A DNA stretch of 48,450 bases from JANQEA01 sp964466035 (GCA_964466035.1 CAYXLR010000016.1:1-48450); one strand, 5' to 3'. Numbered from the stretch's first letter, positions 1-7,732 are shown. Program-made: numbers and translations. Notes: generated by a model not told the origin, from the sequence alone.

Positions 1-1263
1 GGGACGTCGCGGATGACGAACAGGAACGGCCGGTTGATCGTCAGCACGACCGGCGGGCTGGGGGTTGCGACGAGCGAGATGATCACCGCCGTCGCCGCGG
101 CGGCCTCCGTCCCCGCCTCGTCGACCGACACCCACGCCTTGTGGAGGACGTCGGAGATGAACAGGTCGTGCGTTCCGTCGATCCCGGAGAAGTCGGCGGT
201 GGTGAACGCGTCCGTCATCCCGAGCGCCTTCAGCGGATCGACGAGCGACGCGTCGTACGCGAACTCGAACTTCGGAAGCCGAAGGTCGACCTGACGCGGC
301 TCGAGCGAGCCGACGATCTCCTCGTAGCGGTCGAGATCGAGCCCGGCCTCGAACGTCCCGTACGTGCCGCGGTCCGGAACGAGCAGGACCATCGACAGCG
401 TCTCACCGTTGTACGGAAGCTCGACCGCCTGTCCGCCGTCCCAGCTCGCGTACCCGAACATCTCCTCCTGGTGCATCATCTCGATGTCGACGGACCCGCC
501 GTCGGGCGGCTCGAACGTCCCGGCCGCGGTCTCCTCGGGGTCGAACGGCTTCAGCCACGGGGCATTGAAGTAGACGGCGTTCGTCAGGACGAGCCGGACG
601 AACGCGTCGATCGAACCCGGGGGCAACAGGTCGACGATCCGGTCGTTCGTCTCGTCGCTCACCCAGTCGTTGATCGTCTCGCGGGCCGCTTCGGGGTCCT
701 CGACGAAATCGGCCAGACGAAGGCCGGAGCCGTAGTTGACGGCCAGCGTGTCGAGGTAGCTTCGCAGGAACGAGTAGCCGCGCTGTCCCCACGCCGCGTT
801 GACGACGTTGAGCTGGAACCCCTCTCCCTCGTAGGGAGGGCCGATCTCGCCGCGCCCGTTCAGCGCGAGGTCGATCCAGTTGAGCGCGGGGTGCAGCTCC
901 TCTTGATCGAGCGGGAAGCGGAGGACGTCGGCCATCTGGCTCTCGGTCGCGCCGCGGGCGCCGGCGAACGCCATCGCCAGCGCGGACGACACGGAGTACG
1001 GGGAGTAGAAGAGGTTCCCCGCGGCGGACCCGATCTCGTGCAGCAGGTCGAGCGCGAACGCCGAGTTCCCCGCGACGAGCGCTTCGACGTCGTCGGTCGC
1101 GACGTCCGGGTCCGTCTCCCGGGGCAGGGACGACTGCGCGACGTCCCCGACGCCCGGGGTCTCCGGCCAGAGCAGCGCGCATCCCGCCATGCCGGCCAAC
1201 ACACAGATCGATAGCAGCGCGACGGCGGTCCTTCCCGCCGCCGAGCGTCGGACGTTTCCCATG
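1..1263 (-). CDS. Lipoprotein serpin (serine protease inhibitor), cut by the left window edge, apparent N-terminal frameshift
   Basis: The reading frame from about 1259 down to base 1 encodes a full serpin fold: NLFYSPYSVSSALAMAF near the N-terminus, VLTNAVYFNAPW in the middle, then FSGIDGTHDLFISDVLHKAW, the hinge DEAGTEAAAATAV and NRPFLFVIRD at the window edge. Only the last few residues are missing. The small-residue hinge is typical of inhibitory serpins. The region around the scissile bond (SLVATPSPP) has no Arg or Lys, so an elastase- or subtilisin-like target is more likely than a trypsin-like one (inference). The N-terminus reads as a lipoprotein signal (ALLSICVLAGMAGC), so the product would be membrane-anchored outside the cytoplasm. 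The well-placed ATG (1263-1261, with AGGAGGTG six bases upstream) is one base out of frame with the signal peptide, and the signal-peptide frame has a TGA at 1268-1266. A single extra G in the run 1258-1261 would explain this. It lies 24 bp behind the Ntn-hydrolase gene and is probably co-transcribed. Confidence 0.9.
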
Positions 1264-1287
1264 GTCAACACCTCCTCTGAATTCCTT

Positions 1288-2277
1288 CTACCGCTTCAGC
1301 AGGAGCAGGAGGGCGGCGCCGAGGAGCCCCGCCGCGATCAGCGCGAGCAGCGGCCAGCGAGGCCCGGCGACCCCTTCGGCGACCGGCGGCGGAGCGTACG
1401 CCTGAAGCGTCGGGCCGGTGATCCCGGTCTCGTCGAGCGGGAAGACGCGGTGCTCGTCGAAGCCGCGGAACGTCTCGATCGTCCGCTCGGTCAGCGACGC
1501 CTTCCAGATGTGGTCGTAGTCCCGTTCGAGGGCGATGTAGACCTCGAGCGTCTCCGGGTCGAAGACGAGCGAGTACCGCGTCCTGTAGTCCCCGGTCGCC
1601 GTCGACGTCCGCCGAAGGAGCTCGAGCCCGCGGTCGCCGTCGAAGTCGTCGAGGTTCTCCTCGATGTACCGGTGGGCGACGCGGTACCGCTCCGCCCCGA
1701 CGCCGGCGACGTCGCGCAGGCGAAGCCCTCGGAAGTCGCCGTTGTGGAAGTTGGTCATCACGAGGAACGGACCTTCGATCTCGGTGATCACGTTCTCGAC
1801 CGCGCCGCACTCGACGACCATCGCGTTCCCGCTCGGGTCGGCGTAGAGGTTGTGGAGCTGGAGCGACGGGTACTGGACGACGCGCCGGTCGCCGATCCAC
1901 GCGAGGACCTCGTCGACCGAACCGCACCGGCGCAGGCCCTCGTAGAACGCGTCCCAGATGAACAGCTCGTCCTCGGCCGGCTCGTCGACCGTCGCCCGCG
2001 CGGGCAAGACCATCTGATCGGAAGCGAAGAGACCGTGCTCGTTCATCCCCACCGTGCTCGCGTAGAAGTCGCCGGACAGGAAGCTCCCGAGGAAGAGGGC
2101 GCCCGCCTCGTGCTCCTCGATCGAGAAGCGGACCTCGTTCGGCGGGTAGTCGAAGTTCATCCCGTACAGCGTCCTTCCCGAGTAGATGGCGAAGCCGGTA
2201 CACGGCACGCCGACGTGGGCGATCGCGCCCACGAGCGCCGCCGCCAACACCGCTGCCGCGATCCCGTGTCGTCTCAT
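1288..2277 (-). CDS. Secreted, membrane-anchored Ntn-hydrolase (choloylglycine hydrolase / penicillin V acylase-like or C45 type)
   Basis: A 329-residue protein with an N-terminal hydrophobic signal and a motif VPCTGFAIYSGRTLYGMNFDY. This is the pattern of Ntn amidohydrolases in which an internal Cys (Cys26 here) becomes the catalytic N-terminal nucleophile after processing, with the downstream NFDY Asp as a conserved active-site residue. GMNEHGLFASDQM matches the next conserved block of the family. The C-terminus (about residues 306-329, WPLLALIAAGLLGAALLLLL then KR) is a transmembrane anchor. Family members cut linear amide bonds in acyl-amino acids, bile-salt conjugates or beta-lactam precursors; the substrate here cannot be told. 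The ATG at 2277 has no clear Shine-Dalgarno sequence but lies ten bases after a TATACT box. It is first of a likely two-gene unit with the serpin. Confidence 0.82.
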   Translation of the reverse strand: MRRHGIAAAVLAAALVGAIAHVGVPCTGFAIYSGRTLYGMNFDYPPNEVRFSIEEHEAGALFLGSFLSGDFYASTVGMNEHGLFASDQMVLPARATVDEPAEDELFIWDAFYEGLRRCGSVDEVLAWIGDRRVVQYPSLQLHNLYADPSGNAMVVECGAVENVITEIEGPFLVMTNFHNGDFRGLRLRDVAGVGAERYRVAHRYIEENLDDFDGDRGLELLRRTSTATGDYRTRYSLVFDPETLEVYIALERDYDHIWKASLTERTIETFRGFDEHRVFPLDETGITGPTLQAYAPPPVAEGVAGPRWPLLALIAAGLLGAALLLLLKR

Positions 2278-2287
2278 GATGGCTGAG

Positions 2288-2293
2288 AGTATA
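2288..2293 (-). promoter_or_regulatory. Candidate -10 box (TATACT) for the Ntn-hydrolase/serpin unit
   Basis: TATACT reads on the minus strand and ends ten bases before the ATG at 2277. A start site six to seven bases downstream would leave almost no leader, consistent with the missing Shine-Dalgarno sequence. No good -35 hexamer was seen at 16-18 bp. Confidence 0.45.
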
Positions 2294-2371
2294 TTGCGTG
2301 GAGGGGCTGAAGGCCCTTCACGGGCGCGAACGCCGGAGGCCTTCTCACGATCTGAGTCCCAGGGAAGGGAG

Positions 2372-2402
2372 GCCGGGAACGGGGCGAGGCCCCGTCCCCG
2401 GC
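2372..2402. terminator. Strong hairpin between two minus-strand units
   Basis: Arms at 2372-2385 and 2389-2402 pair over 14 bases with one mismatch and a three-base loop. It lies 30 bases past the stop codon of the small gene at 2432-2728, so it may end that transcript. No clean U tract follows, so a terminator role is inferred from position and stem strength. Confidence 0.4.
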
Positions 2403-2431
2403 TGGAGGCTCAGGAGGGCTGAGCTGTGGTG

Positions 2432-2728
2432 CTAGGCATTCCCATCGTCAACGACCGGACAGACAACGGGCCCTCCGAGCGCGAAGTAGCGGCCGAGCGT
2501 CAGGAGCGGCGGATCGTCGCCCGTCCGGGAGAGCGGGTGCGCGGACGCGCGCGCCACGCATCCGCAGACCTCCGCGAAGACGTCGGGCGAGGTGTCCGCG
2601 AGCGCCGCGAGGAGGTCGTCGAAGCCGGCGTCGTAAGGAAGGCGCACCGTCTTCTCCATCCGGACGTGCCCCTCGCCTCCCGGGGGATAGACGACGACCT
2701 GGACGAGCTTCCCGTCCCGGGCGCTCAT
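2432..2728 (-). CDS. Hypothetical protein, 98 aa
   Basis: Not recognised. Codon third positions are strongly G/C like the neighbouring real genes, which supports it as coding. The sequence starts MSARDGKLVQVVVYPPGG and is soluble-looking, with two Cys in VCGCVA and no signal peptide. Its ATG overlaps the stop of the upstream small gene (ATGA at 2728-2725), which implies translational coupling. A function cannot be given. Confidence 0.6.
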   Translation of the reverse strand: MSARDGKLVQVVVYPPGGEGHVRMEKTVRLPYDAGFDDLLAALADTSPDVFAEVCGCVARASAHPLSRTGDDPPLLTLGRYFALGGPVVCPVVDDGNA

Positions 2729-2901
2729 GGCGACTCGCCCGGCCCGGGACCGGCCGTGCTCCGCGCGACGGTCCGAACACCGAGGAGGAGGACCGCGCCG
2801 ACGACGGCAAGGCGGCGATGCATGGGACGGCGGCCGAGCGCTCCGTGTGCCCGGAGTCCCTTCGTCCGTGGGCGCGTCGTCTGCTGCGTTCGCTTCTGCA
2901 T
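2725..2901 (-). CDS. Small basic protein with one predicted membrane segment, 58 aa
   Basis: Starts at the ATG 2901-2899, placed five bases after AGGAGGTGG. The product is MQKRTQQTTRPRTKG... with an Arg/Lys-rich N-terminus and a hydrophobic stretch RRLAVVGAVLLLGV near residues 30-43. It overlaps the next gene by four bases. It could be a small membrane protein or a protein with a long basic export signal. A longer reading from 2961 is possible but lacks a ribosome binding site. Confidence 0.5.
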   Translation of the reverse strand: MQKRTQQTTRPRTKGLRAHGALGRRPMHRRLAVVGAVLLLGVRTVARSTAGPGPGESP

Positions 2902-2967
2902 CCGTACCACCTCCTGGTCCCCGCGTCGGGGATCCGGCCCGCCGGATTCCACGGTGGGCAAAGCGAA

Positions 2968-2988
2968 ACGCAGGCCCTTGGCCTGCGT
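2968..2988 (-). terminator. Candidate attenuator/terminator hairpin in a 5' leader
   Basis: On the minus strand a perfect 9-bp stem (2988-2980 with 2976-2968, three-base loop) is followed by TTCGCTTTG. It lies between the leader ORF (stop at 3027) and the ribosome binding site of the gene at 2901. This is the layout of a transcription attenuator. A similar hairpin followed by TTTCGTTG precedes the symporter gene. Confidence 0.45.
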
Positions 2989-3026
2989 CGTCGTGTCGTT
3001 CGTCTCGGGCTCGGCTGCTTGTTCCG

Positions 3027-3128
3027 CTAGCCGCGCGCGAGCGAGCCGACGGTCGTCATACGGACGTGAAGGAGGATCCGGGCGGCGGTGCTCATGCTCT
3101 TGGATCGTTCCTTCGCGTTCGACATCAT
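3027..3128 (-). CDS. Possible leader peptide ORF, 33 aa
   Basis: The ATG at 3128 falls where transcription from the promoter at 3163-3135 would begin, so the mRNA would be leaderless. The ORF reads MMSNAKERSKSMSTAARILL... and ends at TAG 3029-3027, about 40 bases before the hairpin at 2988-2968. Promoter, short ORF, hairpin and then genes suggest a regulatory leader, but no run of a single amino acid names a signal. It could also be a plain small protein. Confidence 0.4.
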   Translation of the reverse strand: MMSNAKERSKSMSTAARILLHVRMTTVGSLARG

Positions 3129-3134
3129 GGCGGC

Positions 3135-3163
3135 ATTCTAGAACGGGTCGGCGCCCGCGTCAA
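3135..3163 (-). promoter_or_regulatory. Sigma70-like promoter TTGACG-17-TAGAAT
   Basis: TTGACG (3163-3158) and TAGAAT (3140-3135) are separated by exactly 17 bp on the minus strand. The expected start is near 3128, at the ATG of the small leader ORF. Confidence 0.65.
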
Positions 3164-3225
3164 GGGCCGTCCTCAACTTCGCCGGCGAACCCGCCGGTCG
3201 GTGAGGCCCGAGCCGATCGCCCCGC

Positions 3226-3255
3226 TTGCCGCTCGGCGGCGCCGGCCGGTAAAGT
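3226..3255 (+). promoter_or_regulatory. Sigma70-like promoter TTGCCG-18-TAAAGT
   Basis: The -35 (3226-3231) and -10 (3250-3255) elements lie about 55 bp before the lipoprotein ATG at 3310, giving an untranslated leader of roughly 48 bases that contains the AAGGAGG site. Confidence 0.5.
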
Positions 3256-3309
3256 GGGGTGCCGTGATGGCTTATCCGAACAAACGGTGAACAAGAAGGA
3301 GGTAGGGAG

Positions 3310-4104
3310 ATGACCCAGCGGACCTGGTTGCTCCTCCTGCTGACGGCGATCCTGGCCTTGTGTCTGGCGGCCTGTTCGTCGAACGAGGGGACGACACCGA
3401 CAACGACGGACGCGACGACGGAGGCGCCGGCCGACGAGGTCCCGGCGACCGAACCGGAAGCCGAGGCGGTCGGCGACGTCGAAAGCATGGCGACCCCGGC
3501 GCCCGAAGGCGCGTTCTCCGGCGCGCAGACGGCCCTGGCGGAGCTGGACAGCTATCGCTACTCGACGCTGTTCACCTTCGTCGGCGAGGAAGGCGGGGAG
3601 ATCGAGGCCGGATCGATCGAGCTGACGGGGATCGTCGCCGGCCCGGGCGAAAAGCACCTCATCTGGATGAACCTCGAGGAGGAGGAACGGTTCGAGGTGA
3701 TCCAGCTCGGGAACCGGGCCTGGGTCCTCGATGACGGCGAGTGGACGGAGGCGCCGGTCATGGTCGCCGAGGCGATGAGCCAGGCCGTCCTGATCTACGC
3801 GCCGTCGGTCGCCTGGAGCGGCATCTTCGGCGGGCTCGAGCCGACCGCGACCTACGTCGGAAGGGAGACGGTGAACGGCGTCTCCGCGCACCACTACACC
3901 TCGAACTACGAGCAGTGGGGCGGATACTGGGCCGGCGAGCTGGAGAACGCCTCCGGCGACGTCTGGATCGCCGAGGCCGGCTACCCGGTCAAGTACGATT
4001 TCACCGCGACCGGGGTCGACGAGGACGGGGACCGCGGGACGGTGACGTGGCGGATGGAGCTGACGGACGTCAACGCCGACATCACGATCGAGCCGCCGAT
4101 CTAG
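3310..4104 (+). CDS. Lipoprotein, LolA/LppX-like fold suspected
   Basis: A 264-residue protein with a classical lipoprotein signal (LALCLAAC, lipidated Cys22) followed by a Thr/Glu/Pro-rich linker to about residue 60. The rest, starting GAFSGAQTALAELDSYRYS, resembles LppX/LprG and DUF-type outer lipoproteins: an N-terminal helix and then paired strands such as KHLIWMNLEEEERFEVIQLG and AGYPVKYDFTATGV. Such proteins bind lipids or act in envelope homeostasis. The fold match is by eye, so the role is uncertain. The start is set by AAGGAGG nine bases upstream of the ATG. It appears to be monocistronic. Confidence 0.8.
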   Translation: MTQRTWLLLLLTAILALCLAACSSNEGTTPTTTDATTEAPADEVPATEPEAEAVGDVESMATPAPEGAFSGAQTALAELDSYRYSTLFTFVGEEGGEIEAGSIELTGIVAGPGEKHLIWMNLEEEERFEVIQLGNRAWVLDDGEWTEAPVMVAEAMSQAVLIYAPSVAWSGIFGGLEPTATYVGRETVNGVSAHHYTSNYEQWGGYWAGELENASGDVWIAEAGYPVKYDFTATGVDEDGDRGTVTWRMELTDVNADITIEPPI

Positions 4105-4165
4105 AGTGTCCGCGAACACGTGAAGCTGGCGTGCTACGTTGGAATCCGCAGGCGTCGCTCGACCG

Positions 4166-4194
4166 CGCGAAGAGGTCCATCGGACCTCTTCGCG
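4166..4194. terminator. Perfect 13-bp hairpin downstream of the lipoprotein gene
   Basis: Arms 4166-4178 and 4182-4194 are perfect inverted copies with loop ATC. It lies 62 bases after the lipoprotein stop. No T tract follows, so it may stabilise the 3' end or stop polymerase by stem strength alone. Confidence 0.5.
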
Positions 4195-4379
4195 GAGCAC
4201 TTCCACCGATGGTGGGAAGTGCTGTTGGCGAGCCAGCAGGATCCGGACTGGATACACAGGGGCGAGGGGGACCATCGGCTCTCGTCCCTTTCCTCTTGGT
4301 CAGTGGAAGGGAGTTCGCGTGCATTCGCCCGATATCCTCGGTGGGCCAACTCGATGTGTGGTGGCCGAGGGACTCTCGT

Positions 4380-4408
4380 TTGGCTCATGCCTCCGCGCTT
4401 GCTATCAT
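4380..4408 (+). promoter_or_regulatory. Sigma70-like promoter TTGGCT-17-TATCAT
   Basis: Hexamers at 4380-4385 and 4403-4408 with 17-bp spacing. The start near 4415 leaves a leader of about 100 bases before the cysteine-rich secreted protein gene. Confidence 0.5.
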
Positions 4409-4516
4409 GGAAAAGTGGGGAGTGATGCAGTCATCTGCAAGTACCATCATTTAGCAGCATAGAAGCTGATGTGCTGTGCCGCCCCCGCACAAGCCGACCG
4501 AGGAGGGATTCAAGTG

Positions 4517-5767
4517 ATGCGCAGGAAGACGTGGTGGCGGCGGAAGCTGGTCTTGGGTCTTTGTCTGGCCCTGCTGGGCTTGATCGTGCCCCTTGTCGCG
4601 TGCGCGCAGGGCGGCGAGACCAGTGAGTTAGAGTGGGTCTACGTCCTGGGCGACACCGCGTCGGAGGACGTCGCTCAGTATGGCGCGATTGAGTTCCGCA
4701 CCCCATTCGTCGAAGGCGTCGCTGGTTTCGTGGTGGACGTGATGGGTAGCCAGCGCGGGGAGATCTCCCCGTGTGATTTGACGGCCGGGTTCGGGTTTGC
4801 GCCGCAGGAAGACGGCGAGTCGTATGAGTACGACGACCTCGTGGAAATCGAGGTCCTGGCGAGCGGGTACTCGGACCATAAGATTACCGAGTTCTCCGCC
4901 GAGGCCCTCGCTCTCCCGTCTGGACGAGCTCTCGTCGTTGTTGCAGAGCCGATCTTCCTTACTCCGTGTGGGTGTGCCGGCTGGCAGCTGCCGGGTGGGC
5001 TTCAAGGCTGGGCGGAGCAGGTGAAGGTCAGCAAGGCGTACCAGGGCACACCGGAGCAGCCGGGAGGGGTGGTTGAGGGGTCCATGTTCTGTGGTGAGAC
5101 GGCGACGATCCGGTATCCGGGAGTCGTGACCGTGAATTCGGTGCTCTCATGTGGATCGAGCGGATGCGACAAGAGCTATTGCTACGCCATACTCGATCCC
5201 GAGGGAAACCTCTACGAATCGGGTGGCGGACACTCGGTCTCGCTCGCGTACGATCCGGCTGCGGTGGGGACCTACACGGTGGTGTTGATGGGAACGTGCG
5301 AAGAGGCATGTTGCACGCCGTGCGTCCTGTACATCAAGCGTGGCTGTCGATGCGGGGCGTGGGATCCGGTGGAGATCATCTATCACGGCTACGACAGCCA
5401 CGATGAATACTGGATTGACGGCACCAAGACCGTGGCCTGCGGAGACACGGTGAGCATCACCGAGGGGTATGCCTTCCCGCTGCAGACGCGGTTCATCATT
5501 CTCTCCGGAATCTCGTGCTTGCCCTCGAACAACGACTGCCCTGTGACCTACGGATGGGAGGTCGTCGATCCGACGGGGGCCGTGGTCAGTCAAGGATCCG
5601 GGAACTCATTCTGCGGTGTCGTCCTCAACGCTGACTATCAGTGGGACGAGGTCGGGTACTACACGGTGATCCTGACCGCGGAGTGCGACGGGCTCTCGTG
5701 TGGTTCTTGCCAGTTCGACCTCTGGGTGAGCATCGTGGTAGGCATCGACAACGATGAGCAACCGTAG
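4517..5767 (+). CDS. Cysteine-rich secreted protein with PKD-like repeats, unknown function
   Basis: A 416-residue product starting MRRKTWWRRKLVLGL, chosen because GAGGAGGG lies upstream and a strong Sec signal follows (core LCLALLGLIVPLVACAQG). The mature part carries more than 20 Cys, often clustered (CGSSGCDKSYC, CEEACCTPC, CDGLSCGSC), suggesting several disulfides or a metal site. Two segments share a pattern: a Cys opening (FCGETATIRYPG; ACGDTVSITEGY), then AILDPEGNLYESGGG or WEVVDPTGAVVSQGSG, then VGTYTVVLMGTC or VGYYTVILTAEC. These look like tandem PKD/Ig-like beta-sandwich domains. Codon third positions are less G/C-biased than in the neighbouring housekeeping genes. An upstream extension to 4469 is possible but adds a poor N-terminus. 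Confidence 0.7.
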   Translation: MRRKTWWRRKLVLGLCLALLGLIVPLVACAQGGETSELEWVYVLGDTASEDVAQYGAIEFRTPFVEGVAGFVVDVMGSQRGEISPCDLTAGFGFAPQEDGESYEYDDLVEIEVLASGYSDHKITEFSAEALALPSGRALVVVAEPIFLTPCGCAGWQLPGGLQGWAEQVKVSKAYQGTPEQPGGVVEGSMFCGETATIRYPGVVTVNSVLSCGSSGCDKSYCYAILDPEGNLYESGGGHSVSLAYDPAAVGTYTVVLMGTCEEACCTPCVLYIKRGCRCGAWDPVEIIYHGYDSHDEYWIDGTKTVACGDTVSITEGYAFPLQTRFIILSGISCLPSNNDCPVTYGWEVVDPTGAVVSQGSGNSFCGVVLNADYQWDEVGYYTVILTAECDGLSCGSCQFDLWVSIVVGIDNDEQP

Positions 5768-5821
5768 TTGGCCTCCGGTGGAGCATCTTGAACAGGGGTC
5801 TTTGCGAGGATTCCCGTTGCG

Positions 5822-7513
5822 TTAGCTGCTTTCACCCTTGTGCCCTTTGGTGAGCGTGCGGCCGAGGAGCCAGAACAGGCCCGAGGTCAGGACGCACAGC
5901 CCGGCGAACAGCCAGACCCACCACGGGAAGCCGAGGAGCGAGACGCGGCCGTCGCCCCAGTTCCAGACGTCGTTCCCGACGGCGAACAGGGCCGCGAAGG
6001 CGATCGCCCATCCGAAAATCGCGCGGCGGCTGAGCGTCCTCGGCTCCCACGTCGGCTCGTAGCGAGGCTCGGTCCGGAGGATCAGGCTCCCGACGACGAG
6101 GACGAGCGTCGTGACGACGACGATCGGGACGACCGGGAGCGTCCCGAACGTCGGGAGGAGATCCAGGTAGTAGGCGGCGACGAGCCCCTCGCCGCCGACG
6201 ATCGACGCGATCGCGGCGGCCGGGCTCGTCCGCTTCCAGTAGAGCGCGCCGACGACGGTCGGGAAGAGGACGGCGAGGCCGGTGAACGTCTGCGTCGCGA
6301 GGACGCGGAACGTCGCCGGCGGGTTGTAGGCGATCGCCAGCCCGACGAGCGCGAGGACCACGACGAAGCTCTTGCTGACCCACTGCGGTACGTCGTCCGA
6401 CTGCGGAAGGGCGGCCTTTCCGCCGTTTCGCTTCGCGAGATGTCGCCGGACAGGACCGGCGACGTCTCGCGCGAACATGGACGACAGCGTCAGCAGCTGC
6501 GAGTCGAGGGTCGACATCAGCGCGGCGAGCGCCGCGGTCAGCACGAGCGCCTCGATCGCCGGCGGCGCGTGCTCGGCGAGCATCAGCGGGAGGATCCGAT
6601 CGGCGGCCGCCCCTTCCGGGAGCTCCGGGAAGGAAAGCCGCCCGAGGACGCCGATCGTCACCGGCAGGAGGAACAAAAACCCGGTCAGCAGCGGATACAG
6701 CGACATCGTCGTCGTCAGCCCGCGCGGGCTCTTCGCGGCGTAGAACCGCTGGAACAGCTGCGGGAACATCGGGTCGCAAAGGGACCAGAGGAGCATGTAG
6801 CCGAACCAGACGCCCGGCGTGTAGATCGCGCCCAGGCCGGGGCGGGCGAACAGCTCGGGGAAGTCGCGCATGACGGTCCGGTTTGCCTCTGTCAGCCCCC
6901 CGAAGCGTCCGGCGATGATCGCCACCGCGACGACGAGCAGGACGATCATCATCCCGCCCTGAAAGACGTCGGTCCGCGTGACGCCGCGGAACCCGCTCCG
7001 GAACGTGTAGAGAAGCATGACAACCGTGATCAGCGCCGCGCCGGCGAAGTACGGAATCCCGAGGAGCGACTCGAGCGCGTAGCCGGCGGCCATCGGCTGC
7101 ATCGCCAGGTACGGGACGGTGAAGACCGTCATCACGAGGAAGAAGAGGAAGCGGAGCACCGGGCTCCCGGTCAGTCGGTAGACGAGCTCCGGCGGCGTGA
7201 CGAGCCCGTGCTCCTTCCCCAGTTGCCAGGCCGGCCGGCCGATCAGGACGAACGTCAGCGCCATGAAACCGGTCCCGAATCCCATGATCGGATAGTAGGC
7301 GTAGCCGCTCTCCCACCCGGCGCCGGCGAAGCCGAAGACGGTGAACGCGCTGAAGTTCGTCGCCGCCATCGTGAGGAACAGGACGAGCGGCCTCGTCGTC
7401 CTCGAGGCGATGAAGTAGTCCTCGCTCGTCCCGCGCGCCCGGCGCATCGCCCAGAAGCCGATCCCGAGAAGGACGACGAAGTACCCGACCACGACGGCGA
7501 TTCGTACGGCCAT
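5822..7513 (-). CDS. Sodium:solute symporter (SSS family)
   Basis: A 563-residue, roughly 13-helix membrane protein. The N-terminus (IAVVVGYFVVLLGIGFWAMRR then GTSEDYFIASR) is the SSS family opening, followed by MAATNFSAFTVFGFAGAGW, the conserved sodium-site helix region, and AALAALMSTLDSQLLTLSSM, the SSS helix-8 signature. Family members import proline, pantothenate, sugars or carboxylates with sodium. Which solute is moved cannot be read directly. Divergent pairing with a HOGA-like aldolase and an AGXT-like aminotransferase makes a hydroxyproline- or keto-acid-related substrate a reasonable hypothesis. The start ATG 7513 follows AGGAGGGC. A much longer reading frame upstream on this strand is antisense to the aldolase gene and is not real. 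Confidence 0.9.
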   Translation of the reverse strand: MAVRIAVVVGYFVVLLGIGFWAMRRARGTSEDYFIASRTTRPLVLFLTMAATNFSAFTVFGFAGAGWESGYAYYPIMGFGTGFMALTFVLIGRPAWQLGKEHGLVTPPELVYRLTGSPVLRFLFFLVMTVFTVPYLAMQPMAAGYALESLLGIPYFAGAALITVVMLLYTFRSGFRGVTRTDVFQGGMMIVLLVVAVAIIAGRFGGLTEANRTVMRDFPELFARPGLGAIYTPGVWFGYMLLWSLCDPMFPQLFQRFYAAKSPRGLTTTMSLYPLLTGFLFLLPVTIGVLGRLSFPELPEGAAADRILPLMLAEHAPPAIEALVLTAALAALMSTLDSQLLTLSSMFARDVAGPVRRHLAKRNGGKAALPQSDDVPQWVSKSFVVVLALVGLAIAYNPPATFRVLATQTFTGLAVLFPTVVGALYWKRTSPAAAIASIVGGEGLVAAYYLDLLPTFGTLPVVPIVVVTTLVLVVGSLILRTEPRYEPTWEPRTLSRRAIFGWAIAFAALFAVGNDVWNWGDGRVSLLGFPWWVWLFAGLCVLTSGLFWLLGRTLTKGHKGESS

Positions 7514-7533
7514 GCGCCCTCCTGACAACGAAA

Positions 7534-7562
7534 CGCGCCGCCCAGCGAGGCTGGGTGGCGCG
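7534..7562 (-). terminator. Hairpin in the symporter leader (attenuator or SD occluder)
   Basis: Read on the minus strand, arms 7562-7550 and 7546-7534 pair over 13 bases with one mismatch and are followed by TTTCGTTG and then the AGGAGG of the symporter. Its position in the leader suggests attenuation of symporter expression. Confidence 0.45.
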
Positions 7563-7578
7563 CGCCTGACATACCTCG

Positions 7579-7633
7579 CGTGACACGGTACCACAGGCCA
7601 GACGAAAAAACCAGCCTGTGGTACCGTGTCACG
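7579..7633. repeat. Perfect 20-bp inverted repeat between divergent genes
   Basis: Arms 7579-7598 and 7614-7633 are exact reverse complements separated by a 15-base loop containing six A. A further small inverted repeat lies at 7650-7656/7660-7666. The string TCGCGTGACA recurs near 7576 and near 7697. The T run would lie in the loop, not after the stem, so this is not a normal terminator. A large operator, a structured leader or a small mobile remnant are all possible. Confidence 0.85.
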
Positions 7634-7732
7634 GGGGAGTTTGTCGATGAACGGCAAACTGCCGTTGGTATCTCGGTGTGGTTCACGGAGCGCCATCTCG
7701 CGTGACATACGGCATTCGAGTACAGTCTTGCC

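Larger units (their letters stand above)
4105..4516 (+). other. 412-bp intergenic region
   Basis: Holds the hairpin at 4166-4194, a promoter at 4380-4408 and a leader of about 100 bases before the next gene. Base composition is less G+C-rich than the flanking lipoprotein gene. Short ORFs overlap each other on both strands here, but none has a convincing start site or codon pattern. Confidence 0.5.

Noticed and set aside
141..1214. Long plus-strand ORF opposite the serpin gene
   Set aside because: Arg-rich, low-complexity product typical of the antisense of high-G+C coding DNA; the minus strand gives an unmistakable serpin.
2950..3005. Possible cyclic-di-GMP (GEMM) riboswitch, from GGGCAAAGCGAAACGCAGG
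   Set aside because: Only scattered resemblance; the conserved tetraloop-receptor pair and spacing are missing, and the hairpin makes better sense as a minus-strand terminator.
7579..7633. Rho-independent terminator from the 20-bp inverted repeat
   Set aside because: The T run lies in the loop rather than after the stem, and the position between divergent starts is wrong for a terminator.
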